Positions 9,781-17,297 of a stretch of 64,000 nucleotides of DNA are shown here, piece after piece; positions within the stretch are counted from its first letter, which is position 1; each line of letters begins with the position of its first letter. This DNA is from Bacillus multifaciens (GTDB taxonomy: Bacteria; Bacillota; Bacilli; Bacillales; Bacillaceae_G), in the NCBI RefSeq assembly GCF_030756675.1, contig NZ_JAVBXD010000007.1:89364-153363 (forward strand). The letters run 5' to 3'. The notes below the pieces were generated by a model. That model saw only the letters and a list, made by a program, of their open reading frames with translations, did no database searches and was not told the origin of the DNA. The position numbers were made by a program, and so were the translations under genes.

Positions 9781-9994
9781 TTGCGTTACCCTCAATATTA
9801 CTTCACTCGCCTCTTATGGTGTTTCAATGGGCTCAAACTATGCTCCATTCACCGGTAAAAATACTCCTTTTACCGGTATTTTACTGCCAAGACCCTTTAT
9901 TTTTCATATGATTGACTCAAGAAAAGCGAAACGAACAAACGAAATTCGTTGAAGCGAGTTTCATCTATAAATGAAAAACAAAGGGGATGACGAG

Positions 9995-10837
9995 ATGGCA
10001 TTGGCAATTGAAATGAAAGATGTGATGAAAACCTTCGATAGTAAAACAGCGCTTCGTAATGTGAATATTGAAGTGAAGCAAGGTGAAATTTTTGGGTTTC
10101 TTGGACCGAGCGGATCGGGGAAAACAACAACGGTAAAAATCTTAACGTCTCAGTTACTTCATAGTGTAGGAACAGTAAAAGTACTAGGGAAAGATATTAC
10201 AGGGCCAGACAGTATTGACTATAAACGAATTGGTATTTTAACAGATAACAGCGGCCTATATGAAAGACTTAGCGTTTATGATAACTTACTATTATTTTGT
10301 GACTTATATGATTGTAAAAAAGAACGAATTGACGAAGTGTTAGCAGAAGTGAACTTATTAGATGATAAAAAAACACAGGTGAAAAAGCTGTCAAAAGGAA
10401 TGAAACAGCGCGTGACGCTAGCAAGAGCGATACTACATAAACCAGATATGCTTTTCTTGGATGAACCAACTTCTGCACTTGATCCAGCGAATGTCCAAAA
10501 CATTCATAATATCTTAAGAGATTTAAATAAAGAAGGAACGACAATCTTCTTAACGACGCACAATATGGATGAGGCAGAAACACTTTGCGACCGCATCGCG
10601 TTCTTGTGCGGCGGGGAAATTGTCGCGCTGGATACACCAGAAAATCTCCGTTTGCAATATGCAAAAGACAAAATTGAAGTTGTGTTAAAAGATAAGAAAA
10701 AAGAAACAGTGCAAAAAGATGAATTAGGAGCAAAACGTATTTCAGAATGGATGAAAAAAGGTGAATTACTATCGATTCATTCTTATGAGCCAACCTTAGG
10801 GGATATTTTCATTGAAGTAACTGGGAGGGGATTATGA
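9995..10837 (+). CDS. ABC transporter ATP-binding protein
   Basis: Energises the exporter encoded by the next gene. About 280 residues. ATG 9995 is preferred over the in-frame ATG 9971, because AAAGGGGA sits 8 nt before it, inside the longer reading. Seen: Walker A GPSGSGKTTT, signature LSKGMKQR, Walker B MLFLDEPTSALD, and the switch histidine in TTHNMDEAE. The stop overlaps the start of the permease gene (ATGA-type). The architecture matches drug or peptide exporters of the ABC-2 type; the substrate is unknown. The upstream LytTR fusion probably controls it. Confidence 0.92.
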   Translation: MALAIEMKDVMKTFDSKTALRNVNIEVKQGEIFGFLGPSGSGKTTTVKILTSQLLHSVGTVKVLGKDITGPDSIDYKRIGILTDNSGLYERLSVYDNLLLFCDLYDCKKERIDEVLAEVNLLDDKKTQVKKLSKGMKQRVTLARAILHKPDMLFLDEPTSALDPANVQNIHNILRDLNKEGTTIFLTTHNMDEAETLCDRIAFLCGGEIVALDTPENLRLQYAKDKIEVVLKDKKKETVQKDELGAKRISEWMKKGELLSIHSYEPTLGDIFIEVTGRGL

Positions 10838-11544
10838 TGACATTTTCTATGAAGCGGTTTTCGGCAATTTTACGGAAAGAGATGCAAGATTTAAAAAGTA
10901 ATGCACAAGTATTATTAATGGCAATTTTACCACTAGGATTAGCACTTTTTTATAAGCAAATGGGGAGCGGGAAAGAATTTTTAGCGGGAATTGTAGTTGT
11001 TATGGTATTGAGTATGGTGACAACAATTACACAAGCGACTCTAATTGCAGAAGAAAAAGAAAAACATACTCTTCGCGTTATGATGCTATCACCAGCTTCT
11101 CCTATAGAAGTCATTTTAGGGAAGTCTTTACCAATAATGGTTTTATCGTTCTTTTTAAGTGTAATCAGCTTATTTTTATTAGATTCGTTGAAGGGAAATG
11201 TCTTTTTATTAATGACTATTATTTTATTGGGAGTACTGCTATTCATTATAATAGGGACAATGGTTGGTCTTTTAGCTAAAAACCTAGTGCAAGTTTCTGT
11301 GCTTGGTACACCGATTATGATGATTTTTTTTGCAGGGCCTTTATTGCACCTCTTTGTGAAGAATGAAATCGTAAAAAAAATTCTTTATCATATCCCAACA
11401 AATCATATTTTTAATGCAATTACAGGTGTATTAGAAGGAAAAGGCTTTTCTGCATTGAGTGAAAATGTAATAAATATTTTCGTTTGGATTTTGATTACGT
11501 TTATTCTGTTTCTCTTCGTCTACAAAAAGAAACAACTAGATTAA
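10834..11544 (+). CDS. ABC-2 type transporter permease
   Basis: Membrane half of the exporter; 236 residues with about six hydrophobic helices and the ABC-2 pattern of a long N-terminal region followed by EEKEKHTLRVMMLSP, a common element in this family. GGGAGGGG lies just before the ATG, which overlaps the ATPase stop by 4 nt. One ATPase plus one permease would work as a 2+2 dimer. Neighbouring regulator and size resemble self-resistance or signalling exporters, but no substrate gene is adjacent. Confidence 0.9.
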   Translation: MMTFSMKRFSAILRKEMQDLKSNAQVLLMAILPLGLALFYKQMGSGKEFLAGIVVVMVLSMVTTITQATLIAEEKEKHTLRVMMLSPASPIEVILGKSLPIMVLSFFLSVISLFLLDSLKGNVFLLMTIILLGVLLFIIIGTMVGLLAKNLVQVSVLGTPIMMIFFAGPLLHLFVKNEIVKKILYHIPTNHIFNAITGVLEGKGFSALSENVINIFVWILITFILFLFVYKKKQLD

Positions 11545-11545
11545 A

Positions 11546-11577
11546 AAACTGAGCATTTTAGCTCAGTTTTTTTCTTT
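11546..11577 (+). terminator. Intrinsic terminator after the ABC exporter
   Basis: ACTGAGC / GCTCAGT stem with flanking A and T runs. Confidence 0.88.
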
Positions 11578-11657
11578 TTTTTATCATTTCCTCGGAAATT
11601 TTGTAATTCCGATGCATAATTTTACAAATTTTGTCGAAAAGTAATCAGTTATAGATT

Positions 11658-11687
11658 GTATAGGATGGATGAATCTTGTTCAAAATG
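11658..11687 (+). promoter_or_regulatory. Possible sigma-F promoter of spoIIQ
   Basis: GTATA at 11658-11662, 15 nt, then GTTCAAAATG, which fits the sigma-F -10 GGnnAnAnTR at most positions. spoIIQ is a sigma-F gene in B. subtilis. The resulting leader would be only about 14 nt, which weakens the call. Confidence 0.4.
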
Positions 11688-11707
11688 ATTGCTGAGGTGA
11701 TGATAGA

Positions 11708-12676
11708 ATGAGAGAGAGGGAAAACAAGAAGTCTTCTCGAAAAGTAGTCCATTTGTTTCAAAAGCGTTGGGTATTCCCGACACTATACATTGTGTGTGCA
11801 GCAGTCATTTTAACGGTTGCATTATGGTATCAGGCAATGAATACGAAGAAGATGCCTGAGAAAAATGAAGCAACGCAGCAAAGCCAAGGTGAAAATCCAA
11901 CAGTGCCAGTAATCAAATCTTCAGAAGTTGTGAAGATGCCAACTGCAAGTAGCACAGAAGTTGTTGTAAAGAAGAAGTTTTACGAAGATAAAGCAGCGGC
12001 TGAGGAGCAAGAACAAGCACTTGTTTTTTATAACAACACATACTCTGCGAATACAGGAATCGATATCACAGCGAAAAATGGAAAAGAGTTTGATGTAACT
12101 GCAGCGTTAAGCGGAACAGTTACAAAAGCAGAAAAAGATCCACTTCTTGGCTATGTTGTAACAGTTGACAGCGGCAATGGTATTACAACGTTTTACCAAA
12201 GCTTAGGAAATGCAAAAGTGGAAAAAGGCGCGAAAATTAATCAGGGTGAAGTGTTAGGGAAAGCGGGATTAAGCGAAGTGAATAAAGACGCAGGTTATCA
12301 CGTTCATTTCGAAGTTCGTAAAGATAATGTTGCTGTAAATCCAGAACGCTTCTTTGACAAGTCTGTTGCGGATATTAAAGTTGAAAAGCAAGAAAAGCAA
12401 AAAGAAGAGAAATCAACAAGCGGCTCAGCTAATGATAAGCAAAAAGAAGAGAAATCAACAAACAGCCCAGCTGACGATAAGCAAAAAGAAGAGAAATCAA
12501 CAAGCGGTCAGGCTGATGATAAGCAAAAAGAAGAAAAATCAACAAATAGCTCAGCTGATGACAAGAAAAAAGAAGAGAAATCAACAAATGGTTCAGCTGA
12601 TGACAAGAAAAAAGAAGAGAAGTCAACAAATGGTTCAGCAGAGAACGAAACGACATCTTCTGAACAAGCTGAGTAA
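11708..12676 (+). CDS. spoIIQ: Stage II sporulation protein Q with extended repeat tail
   Basis: Forespore membrane protein that docks with SpoIIIAH across the intermembrane space during engulfment. 322 residues. Seen: cytoplasmic basic start, one transmembrane helix (about 19-41), and a LytM/M23 domain (about 110-215) ending HVHFEVR. The usual first zinc ligand is replaced (ANTGIDIT instead of HxGxD), so it is probably a non-catalytic scaffold, as reported for SpoIIQ elsewhere. After the domain comes a hydrophilic tail made of six 14-residue repeats such as DKQKEEKSTNSSAD, not present in the 283-residue B. subtilis protein. RBS GAGGTGATGATAGA. Monocistronic. Confidence 0.93.
   Translation: MRERENKKSSRKVVHLFQKRWVFPTLYIVCAAVILTVALWYQAMNTKKMPEKNEATQQSQGENPTVPVIKSSEVVKMPTASSTEVVVKKKFYEDKAAAEEQEQALVFYNNTYSANTGIDITAKNGKEFDVTAALSGTVTKAEKDPLLGYVVTVDSGNGITTFYQSLGNAKVEKGAKINQGEVLGKAGLSEVNKDAGYHVHFEVRKDNVAVNPERFFDKSVADIKVEKQEKQKEEKSTSGSANDKQKEEKSTNSPADDKQKEEKSTSGQADDKQKEEKSTNSSADDKKKEEKSTNGSADDKKKEEKSTNGSAENETTSSEQAE
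12395..12646 (+). repeat. Six 42-bp tandem repeats inside spoIIQ
   Basis: Unit boundaries fall at 12395, 12437, 12479, 12521, 12563 and 12605, each beginning AAGCAAAAAGAAGA or AAGAAAAAAGAAGA. The period is a multiple of three, so copy-number change keeps the frame. The last two units share the variant KKKEEKSTNGSAD, suggesting recent duplication. Confidence 0.93.
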
Positions 12677-12681
12677 TGAAC

Positions 12682-12720
12682 AAAACCATCAACTCTCTAT
12701 ACGAGAATTGATGGTTTTAT
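12682..12720 (+). terminator. Intrinsic terminator after spoIIQ
   Basis: AAAACCATCAACTCTC / GAGAATTGATGGTTTT stem then T-rich tract. Confidence 0.88.
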
Positions 12721-12785
12721 TTTTATATAAGAATAAAATGGAAGTAACTACTCAGTCACTCTATGAAAAACCGATAGAAAAGCAT

Positions 12786-12925
12786 TTTTTTAAGTGGTCG
12801 AGAGGGACTGGCTATGTATAGTAGCGGTCAGTACCTTTTCCTGCCACGCGCAAAGTTTGAAAACAAAGAAAGGCAGCGAGGTGTAGGTCTATTTTTACTC
12901 CGCATTAACGAGCAGTAAGACCCCC
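12786..12925 (-). repeat. Dispersed intergenic repeat (bcr-like), copy 2
   Basis: Same family and orientation as the copy at 9.6 kb: GGCTATGTATAGTAGCGGTCAG and CCTGCCACGCGCAAAG blocks are shared. Its distal end is diverged and runs into a different repeat. Confidence 0.75.
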
Positions 12926-12944
12926 ACCTCAAGATTGAGAAAGA

Positions 12945-13155
12945 ATCGTTGTCCAGCTCCAATGGCTAGAATGTTCGGTGGCTTCGCTTCCTCCTACGAG
13001 GTAAAAAGCACCTCTATGTCAGAAGCTCCATCCCCCTCACATTCTGAACGAGCCACTTCCGCATTTCTTAAGAAGATAGGTGGGGGACAACTGCCCGTAA
13101 AAGCCCGATTGGGCGGGCTTTCCATCAGTGAGAAAAGCGTCACTGATGGAAGTTT
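12945..13155. repeat. Second intergenic repeat type (GTCCAGCTCC element)
   Basis: Begins near TTGTCCAGCTCCAATGGC and contains two consecutive hairpins at its far end: AAAGCCCG / CGGGCTTT (13100-13121) and CCATCAGTGA / TCACTGATGG (13122-13149). It resembles a repeat I associate with many Bacillus intergenic regions. An 82-codon open frame runs through it (12935-13183) but has no ribosome site and follows the repeat, so it is not called as a gene. Confidence 0.6.
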
Positions 13156-13337
13156 CACTTTATTTTCATGGCAGCAATTATAGGTAAGTGTATTTTCGTT
13201 GGAATTATACTCCTTATCAAACTTCTAAATGAAATGTATGGCTGAATAGTTACAAATGTATTTTTAAAAACCTTGTAATGGCAAGGAAATTGGACAGAAT
13301 TCTCGAATATATATATTACTAAAGGGAGGGGATTGTT

Positions 13338-13472
13338 TTGTCGTTATTATTTGTTGTGTCAATTGCAATTATTTTATTATTTGTTTTGTTTTCCTTATAT
13401 TATTTGATTACCAGCAAGAGAGAAGTCCCCCGTCAAAGCCTTTTGGAAGAAGAATTTGATCGAGAGGAATGA
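13338..13472 (+). CDS. Small membrane protein, 44 residues
   Basis: Not recognised by name. Start TTG 13338 follows a strong GGGAGGGG by 7 nt. The predicted protein has one transmembrane helix (about residues 2-24, Leu/Ile/Val-rich) and a charged tail KREVPRQSLLEEEFDREE that would face the cytoplasm. It has its own terminator overlapping the stop codon, which supports real expression. Position between spoIIQ and spoIIID suggests a sporulation-stage protein, but that is inference from context. Confidence 0.65.
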   Translation: MSLLFVVSIAIILLFVLFSLYYLITSKREVPRQSLLEEEFDREE

Positions 13473-13497
13473 CGCTTTTTAGAAGGCGTCATTTTTT
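13468..13497 (+). terminator. Intrinsic terminator of the 44-residue ORF
   Basis: AATGACGC / GCGTCATT stem overlapping the stop codon, then eight T. Confidence 0.85.
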
Positions 13498-13592
13498 TTG
13501 CCTTTCCAAAGAAGAAACTTTCATTTTTCACCGATTTCTCAAAAAAAAATGTAATTTTTGTCACTGTAGTCCGCAAAAATAGAGAACTTGTA

Positions 13593-13621
13593 GCATATAA
13601 ATACAATGCGGGCAATACAAT
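13593..13621 (+). promoter_or_regulatory. Probable sigma-E promoter of spoIIID
   Basis: GCATATA, 13 nt, CAATACAAT fits the sigma-E consensus (KMATATT - CATACAnT) and spacing. spoIIID is a classic sigma-E gene. The predicted leader to the GTG start is about 160 nt. Confidence 0.6.
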
Positions 13622-13789
13622 GGTTATAAACCAAAGCAAAGAGAGTGTTTGAGGTGAGAAATCGTGGATCATTTCATTATAAATCCCAAAAAGTGTAGCG
13701 CTTACAAACAGCACTCGAACTTACAGCTTAGTCACATGCAGCGAGTCTCATTTCACCCTTCTCACATCCAATTTAGGGAGGCGAGTGGT

Positions 13790-14062
13790 GTGCACGATTA
13801 CATCAAAGAGAGAACAATCAAGATTGGCAAGTATATCGTGGAGACAAGAAAAACAGTTCGTGTTATTGCGAAGGAATTTGGTGTGTCAAAAAGTACTGTG
13901 CATAAAGATTTAACAGAACGCTTACCAGAAATTAATCCAGAGCTCGCAAATGAAGTGAAGGAAATTCTTGATTATCATAAGTCAATTCGTCATCTCCGGG
14001 GCGGCGAAGCGACGAAACAAAAGTACCAAAAAGAGGATACAGAAAAAATCGTGCGTCAATAA
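13790..14062 (+). CDS. spoIIID: Sporulation transcription factor SpoIIID
   Basis: Mother-cell DNA-binding protein that activates or represses many sigma-E genes. 90 residues from GTG 13790, which is preceded by AGGGAGGCGAG and gives the known N-terminus MHDYIKERTIKIG. Seen: helix-turn-helix VRVIAKEFGVSKSTVHKDL (residues 23-41) and the C-terminal basic helix HKSIRHLRGGEATK. The frame stays open upstream to a GTG at 13664 with GAGGTGAG before it, adding 42 residues unlike SpoIIID. In B. subtilis, translation of spoIIID depends on a small upstream ORF (usd); this upstream reading may play that part. Confidence 0.96.
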   Translation: MHDYIKERTIKIGKYIVETRKTVRVIAKEFGVSKSTVHKDLTERLPEINPELANEVKEILDYHKSIRHLRGGEATKQKYQKEDTEKIVRQ

Positions 14063-14220
14063 TCTGACATGAAGCAAACATTCCGAAGAAAAGTAACTTT
14101 TTTTTCAGCATAATTCATTTCTTCAATATTACGTTTCAGGAAAGAATATGATAAAATTAGGAATTAGGTGTAAAGAATTCGGGTTTAACCTGATTTAGAT
14201 ATTGAGGAGGAAGCACAGGA

Positions 14221-15222
14221 ATGTTTGCGAGAGATATCGGAATTGACCTTGGCACGGCCAACGTATTAATTCATGTAAAAGGTAAAGGAATTGTATTAAA
14301 TGAACCGTCTGTTGTGGCAATTGACCGCAACACAGGAAAAGTATTAGCGGTAGGGGAAGAAGCAAGACGTATGGTAGGGCGTACACCTGGAAATATTGTA
14401 GCGATTCGTCCGCTTAAAGATGGTGTAATTGCTGACTTCGAAATTACAGAAGCGATGTTAAAACATTTCATCAACAAACTTGACGTCAAAGGCTTTTTAT
14501 CAAAACCTCGCATTTTAATTTGCTGTCCAACAAACATCACGTCTGTAGAACAAAAAGCAATCCGTGAAGCTGCTGAAAGATCTGGCGGTAAGAAAGTATA
14601 CTTAGAAGAAGAACCAAAAGTAGCTGCTGTTGGTGCTGGTATGGAAATCTTCCAACCAAGCGGAAATATGGTTGTGGATATTGGCGGAGGTACAACGGAT
14701 ATTGCAGTACTTTCTATGGGCGATATCGTTACCTCCTCTTCCATAAAAATGGCGGGCGATAAGTTTGATATGGAGATCTTAAACTATATTAAACGTAAGT
14801 ATAAGCTATTAATTGGGGAACGTACATCAGAAGATATTAAAATTAAAGTAGGTACAGTGTTCCCAGGTGCACGTAGTGAAGAACTTGAAATTCGCGGTCG
14901 TGACATGGTAACAGGTTTGCCTCGCACAATTACAGTAGGCTCTGAAGAAATTACAGAGGCATTGAAAGAAAATGCAGCTGTTATTGTACAAGCTGCAAAA
15001 GGTGTATTAGAACGTACACCACCTGAATTATCTGCTGATATTATTGACCGCGGCGTTATTTTAACAGGTGGCGGTGCATTATTGCACGGTATTGACATGC
15101 TTCTTGCAGAAGAGTTAAAAGTACCTGTATTAATTGCGGAAAATCCAATGCACTGCGTAGCAGTTGGAACGGGTATCATGCTTGAGAACATTGATAAATT
15201 ACCACGACGCGCTCTTCGATAG
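14221..15222 (+). CDS. mbl: MreB-like actin homologue Mbl, rod-shape determination
   Basis: Bacterial actin that forms membrane-bound filaments guiding side-wall synthesis. 333 residues, identical in length to B. subtilis Mbl. Seen: phosphate-1 loop DIGIDLGTANVLIH, phosphate-2 loop DIGGGTTDIAVLS and adenosine motif TGGGALLHGID. RBS GAGGAGGAAGCACAGG. The order spoIIID-mbl is conserved in Bacillus and distinguishes it from mreB and mreBH. Terminator directly downstream. Confidence 0.97.
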   Translation: MFARDIGIDLGTANVLIHVKGKGIVLNEPSVVAIDRNTGKVLAVGEEARRMVGRTPGNIVAIRPLKDGVIADFEITEAMLKHFINKLDVKGFLSKPRILICCPTNITSVEQKAIREAAERSGGKKVYLEEEPKVAAVGAGMEIFQPSGNMVVDIGGGTTDIAVLSMGDIVTSSSIKMAGDKFDMEILNYIKRKYKLLIGERTSEDIKIKVGTVFPGARSEELEIRGRDMVTGLPRTITVGSEEITEALKENAAVIVQAAKGVLERTPPELSADIIDRGVILTGGGALLHGIDMLLAEELKVPVLIAENPMHCVAVGTGIMLENIDKLPRRALR

Positions 15223-15256
15223 GAACGTACTGGAATCAGTGGGAATGAAAAGAACG

Positions 15257-15288
15257 AAAAACGTTAGGCATACACCCTAACGTTTTTT
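15257..15288 (+). terminator. Intrinsic terminator after mbl
   Basis: AAAACGTTAGG / CCTAACGTTTT stem then T run. Confidence 0.9.
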
Positions 15289-15437
15289 TAAATTATTATA
15301 TTTATTTATCTATTTTTAAAAATATAACGCTTTTACGAAAATAAAAGAAAAATGAAGAAAAAAAGAGAAAAATAGATTATTATGGGGAAAAATGTTGAAA
15401 TTTGTCGTTTTCATCTTGTATATAATTATATTATAAT

Positions 15438-15625
15438 GAAGGCGAATACGACAAATGAGGTGAATATGCCTTTGGTATATTGACTTCCCCTAACTTGGGC
15501 ATATGCTTTTTCTATCTCCATGTGAACTGTATTTATGCTTGTTATACCAAAAATTGTAGAGAAGAAAGAGTATATGCATTTTTTTTAAAATGACACGAAG
15601 CAGAAAAATCTGCTTCGTTTTTTTG
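15438..15625 (+). ncRNA. Candidate structured small RNA or leader between mbl and fabZ
   Basis: This 400-bp gap has no normal gene but shows a transcript-like unit: TATAAT at 15432, a structured stretch, and a perfect terminator at 15594-15624. Within it GAGGTGA precedes a five-codon ORF MPLVY (15466-15483). ATATGCC (15464) can pair with GGCATAT (15498), and the adjacent TTTGGTATA (15471) with TATACCAAA (15543), an A-B-A'-B' order that allows a pseudoknot or a switch. No known RNA family was recognised. Both pairings would cover the mini-ORF. Confidence 0.45.
15594..15624 (+). terminator. Intrinsic terminator in the mbl-fabZ gap
   Basis: Perfect 10-bp stem ACGAAGCAGA / TCTGCTTCGT with AAAAA loop and seven T. 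mbl already has its own terminator, so this one must end a separate transcript. Confidence 0.9.
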
Positions 15626-15627
15626 TA

Positions 15628-15682
15628 ATGACAAATAATAAACAAAGTGGGATAATATATATAACCTAGTACTAAGACTAAT
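15628..15682 (+). promoter_or_regulatory. fabZ promoter with a possible FapR-like operator
   Basis: ATGACA, 17 nt, GATAAT (15651-15656) forms a good sigma-A promoter. Just downstream, at 15666-15682, CTAGTAC...GACTAAT resembles the FapR box (TTAGTACCnnnnACTAAT type) but its spacing is about 1 nt short. The position over the start point suits a repressor of fatty acid synthesis. Confidence 0.4.
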
Positions 15683-15705
15683 ATCTAAAAAAGGAGCGAA
15701 ATGTG

Positions 15706-16140
15706 ATGTTAAACATAGAGCAAATTAAAGAAATTATCCCGCATCGCTATCCATTTCTACTTGTTGACCAAGTTCTTGAGGTAGAAGAAGGAAAACGTGC
15801 AGTGGGGATTAAAAACGTATCTGCAAATGAAGAATACTTTAACGGTCATTTCCCTGACTACGCAGTAATGCCTGGTGTGCTTATTGTAGAAGCATTAGCA
15901 CAAGTTGGTGCAATCGCTGTTTTAAAGAAAGAAGAAAACCGTGGCCGTCTTGCTTTCTTTGCTGGCATTGACAACTGTCGCTTTAAAAGACAAGTACGAC
16001 CAGGTGATCAACTTCGCTTAGAAGTAGAAATGACACGTGTACGCGGTCCGATTGGCAAAGGAAAAGCAGTCGCAACTGTAAATGGTGAAGTAGCATGTGA
16101 AGCGGAAATTACATTTGCACTTGGAGATAAGAAAGAGTAA
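15706..16140 (+). CDS. fabZ: 3-hydroxyacyl-ACP dehydratase FabZ
   Basis: Dehydrates 3-hydroxyacyl-ACP in type II fatty acid elongation. 144 residues from ATG 15706 (RBS AAAGGAG 9 nt upstream; GTG 15703 is a possible alternative). Seen: hot-dog fold signature [11 protein letters not shown], catalytic His in [14 protein letters not shown] (about residue 48) and Glu in IVEALAQ (about 62). Own promoter and terminator, so monocistronic. Confidence 0.97.
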   Translation: MLNIEQIKEIIPHRYPFLLVDQVLEVEEGKRAVGIKNVSANEEYFNGHFPDYAVMPGVLIVEALAQVGAIAVLKKEENRGRLAFFAGIDNCRFKRQVRPGDQLRLEVEMTRVRGPIGKGKAVATVNGEVACEAEITFALGDKKE

Positions 16141-16167
16141 ACCGTCATGATGATGACGGTTTTTTTT
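16141..16167 (+). terminator. Intrinsic terminator after fabZ
   Basis: ACCGTCAT / ATGACGGT perfect stem, GATG loop, eight T. Confidence 0.93.
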
Positions 16168-16199
16168 ATTTATTGTAATTTCGTTATATAACGTTATAT

Positions 16200-16226
16200 T
16201 TTTTGAATATATTTTATATTCAAAAA
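16200..16226. promoter_or_regulatory. Inverted repeat upstream of the first BY-kinase
   Basis: Perfect 11-bp arms TTTTTGAATAT / ATATTCAAAAA around ATTTT, with a second small palindrome CGTTATATAACG just before. Both lie about 190-230 bp before the kinase start. Possible operator region; no regulator recognised. Confidence 0.45.
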
Positions 16227-16417
16227 TTTCGTTGTTAATTTAAGTAAAATAATGTATGATTTTGTATGTGGTATTTTCGGTTTTTGATGTTAGAGAAATG
16301 CATATCTCATTATAGTCACCTTGAGAATAGAACGAACTTCAATGTATATGCTGATGGTTAATGGAGAATGAATCTCCGTTTCTGAAGGTTCCACTTTATT
16401 GAAGGAGGATGTCGTCT

Positions 16418-17095
16418 ATGTTTTTTCGTAAACGTCTGCAGTCGAAGCGGAAACTCATTGCATATGAAAAGCCGCAATCTGTTCTCGCTGAACAATATCG
16501 TAATATCCGAACGAACATACAATTTGCTTCTATTGATCAAAAGATCCGTTCTCTTGTCGTAACATCGGCAAATCCAGGAGAAGGAAAAACAACGACGACT
16601 GCCAATCTTGCTGTCGCCTTTGCACAACAAGGAGAAAAAATCTTGCTTGTCGATGCGGACTTGCGAAAACCAGTTCTTCATCAGTTATTTCAAGTTGATA
16701 CCGTTTGGGGATTAACAAATGTATTATCGAGGCAGCGGACACTGCAGGAGTGCATTGCAAAAACGGATATAGAAAACATACATCTGTTAGCATGCGGACC
16801 TATCCCGCCGAATCCAGCAGAATTACTAAGCTCAGCGATGATGGAAGAATTATTGCAAGAAGCAGAGAAACATTATGATCTCATCATTTTCGATACACCA
16901 CCAGTTCTTGCCGTTACAGATGCTCAAGTTGTTGCCAATCAATGCCAAGGTGCGATACTTGTACTATACAGTGGAAAAACGGAAAAAGAGCAAGCGATAA
17001 AAGCGAAAAATGTATTACACAATACAAACACAACATTGCTCGGTGTTGTGCTTAATGGGAAACCTCAGTCTGAACATACTTACGGATATTATTAA
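16418..17095 (+). CDS. CpsD/CapB family tyrosine-protein kinase, stand-alone copy
   Basis: Bacterial tyrosine (BY) kinase that autophosphorylates a C-terminal tyrosine cluster and controls polysaccharide chain length. ATG 16418 is chosen because AAGGAGG ends directly at the upstream ATG 16409 (no spacing) but lies 9 nt before 16418. Seen: Walker A NPGEGKTTT (52-60), Walker A' LLVDADLRKP, Walker B LIIFDTPPV, and a short tyrosine cluster YGYY at the C-terminus. Unlike the second copy at 18.1 kb it has no adjacent membrane modulator and has its own terminator. About 225 residues, normal for the cytoplasmic half. Confidence 0.93.
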   Translation: MFFRKRLQSKRKLIAYEKPQSVLAEQYRNIRTNIQFASIDQKIRSLVVTSANPGEGKTTTTANLAVAFAQQGEKILLVDADLRKPVLHQLFQVDTVWGLTNVLSRQRTLQECIAKTDIENIHLLACGPIPPNPAELLSSAMMEELLQEAEKHYDLIIFDTPPVLAVTDAQVVANQCQGAILVLYSGKTEKEQAIKAKNVLHNTNTTLLGVVLNGKPQSEHTYGYY

Positions 17096-17112
17096 ATTTT
17101 TAAAAAATAAAA

Positions 17113-17148
17113 GACCTAGGTGAAATTTATTGACTCCTAGGTTTTTTA
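17113..17148 (+). terminator. Terminator after the first BY-kinase
   Basis: ACCTAGG / CCTAGGT stem with a 15-nt loop, then a T run. Confidence 0.75.
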
Positions 17149-17297
17149 TATATATAAATATTTTATATGTATAAAAATACATGATTATTTATTTGGTTTT
17201 TATTGCAAATTAACGATATGCTGTTGTCAGATTTAATGGTATTTTGTAATATTAAGTTAGGTTTTAAAAAAATGAATATAGGTACTGTGAGTCGACA

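Noticed and set aside
12935-13183. 82-codon open frame after the second bcr-like copy
   Set aside because: No ribosome site, and it runs through a dispersed repeat with two hairpins; composition follows the repeat, not a protein.
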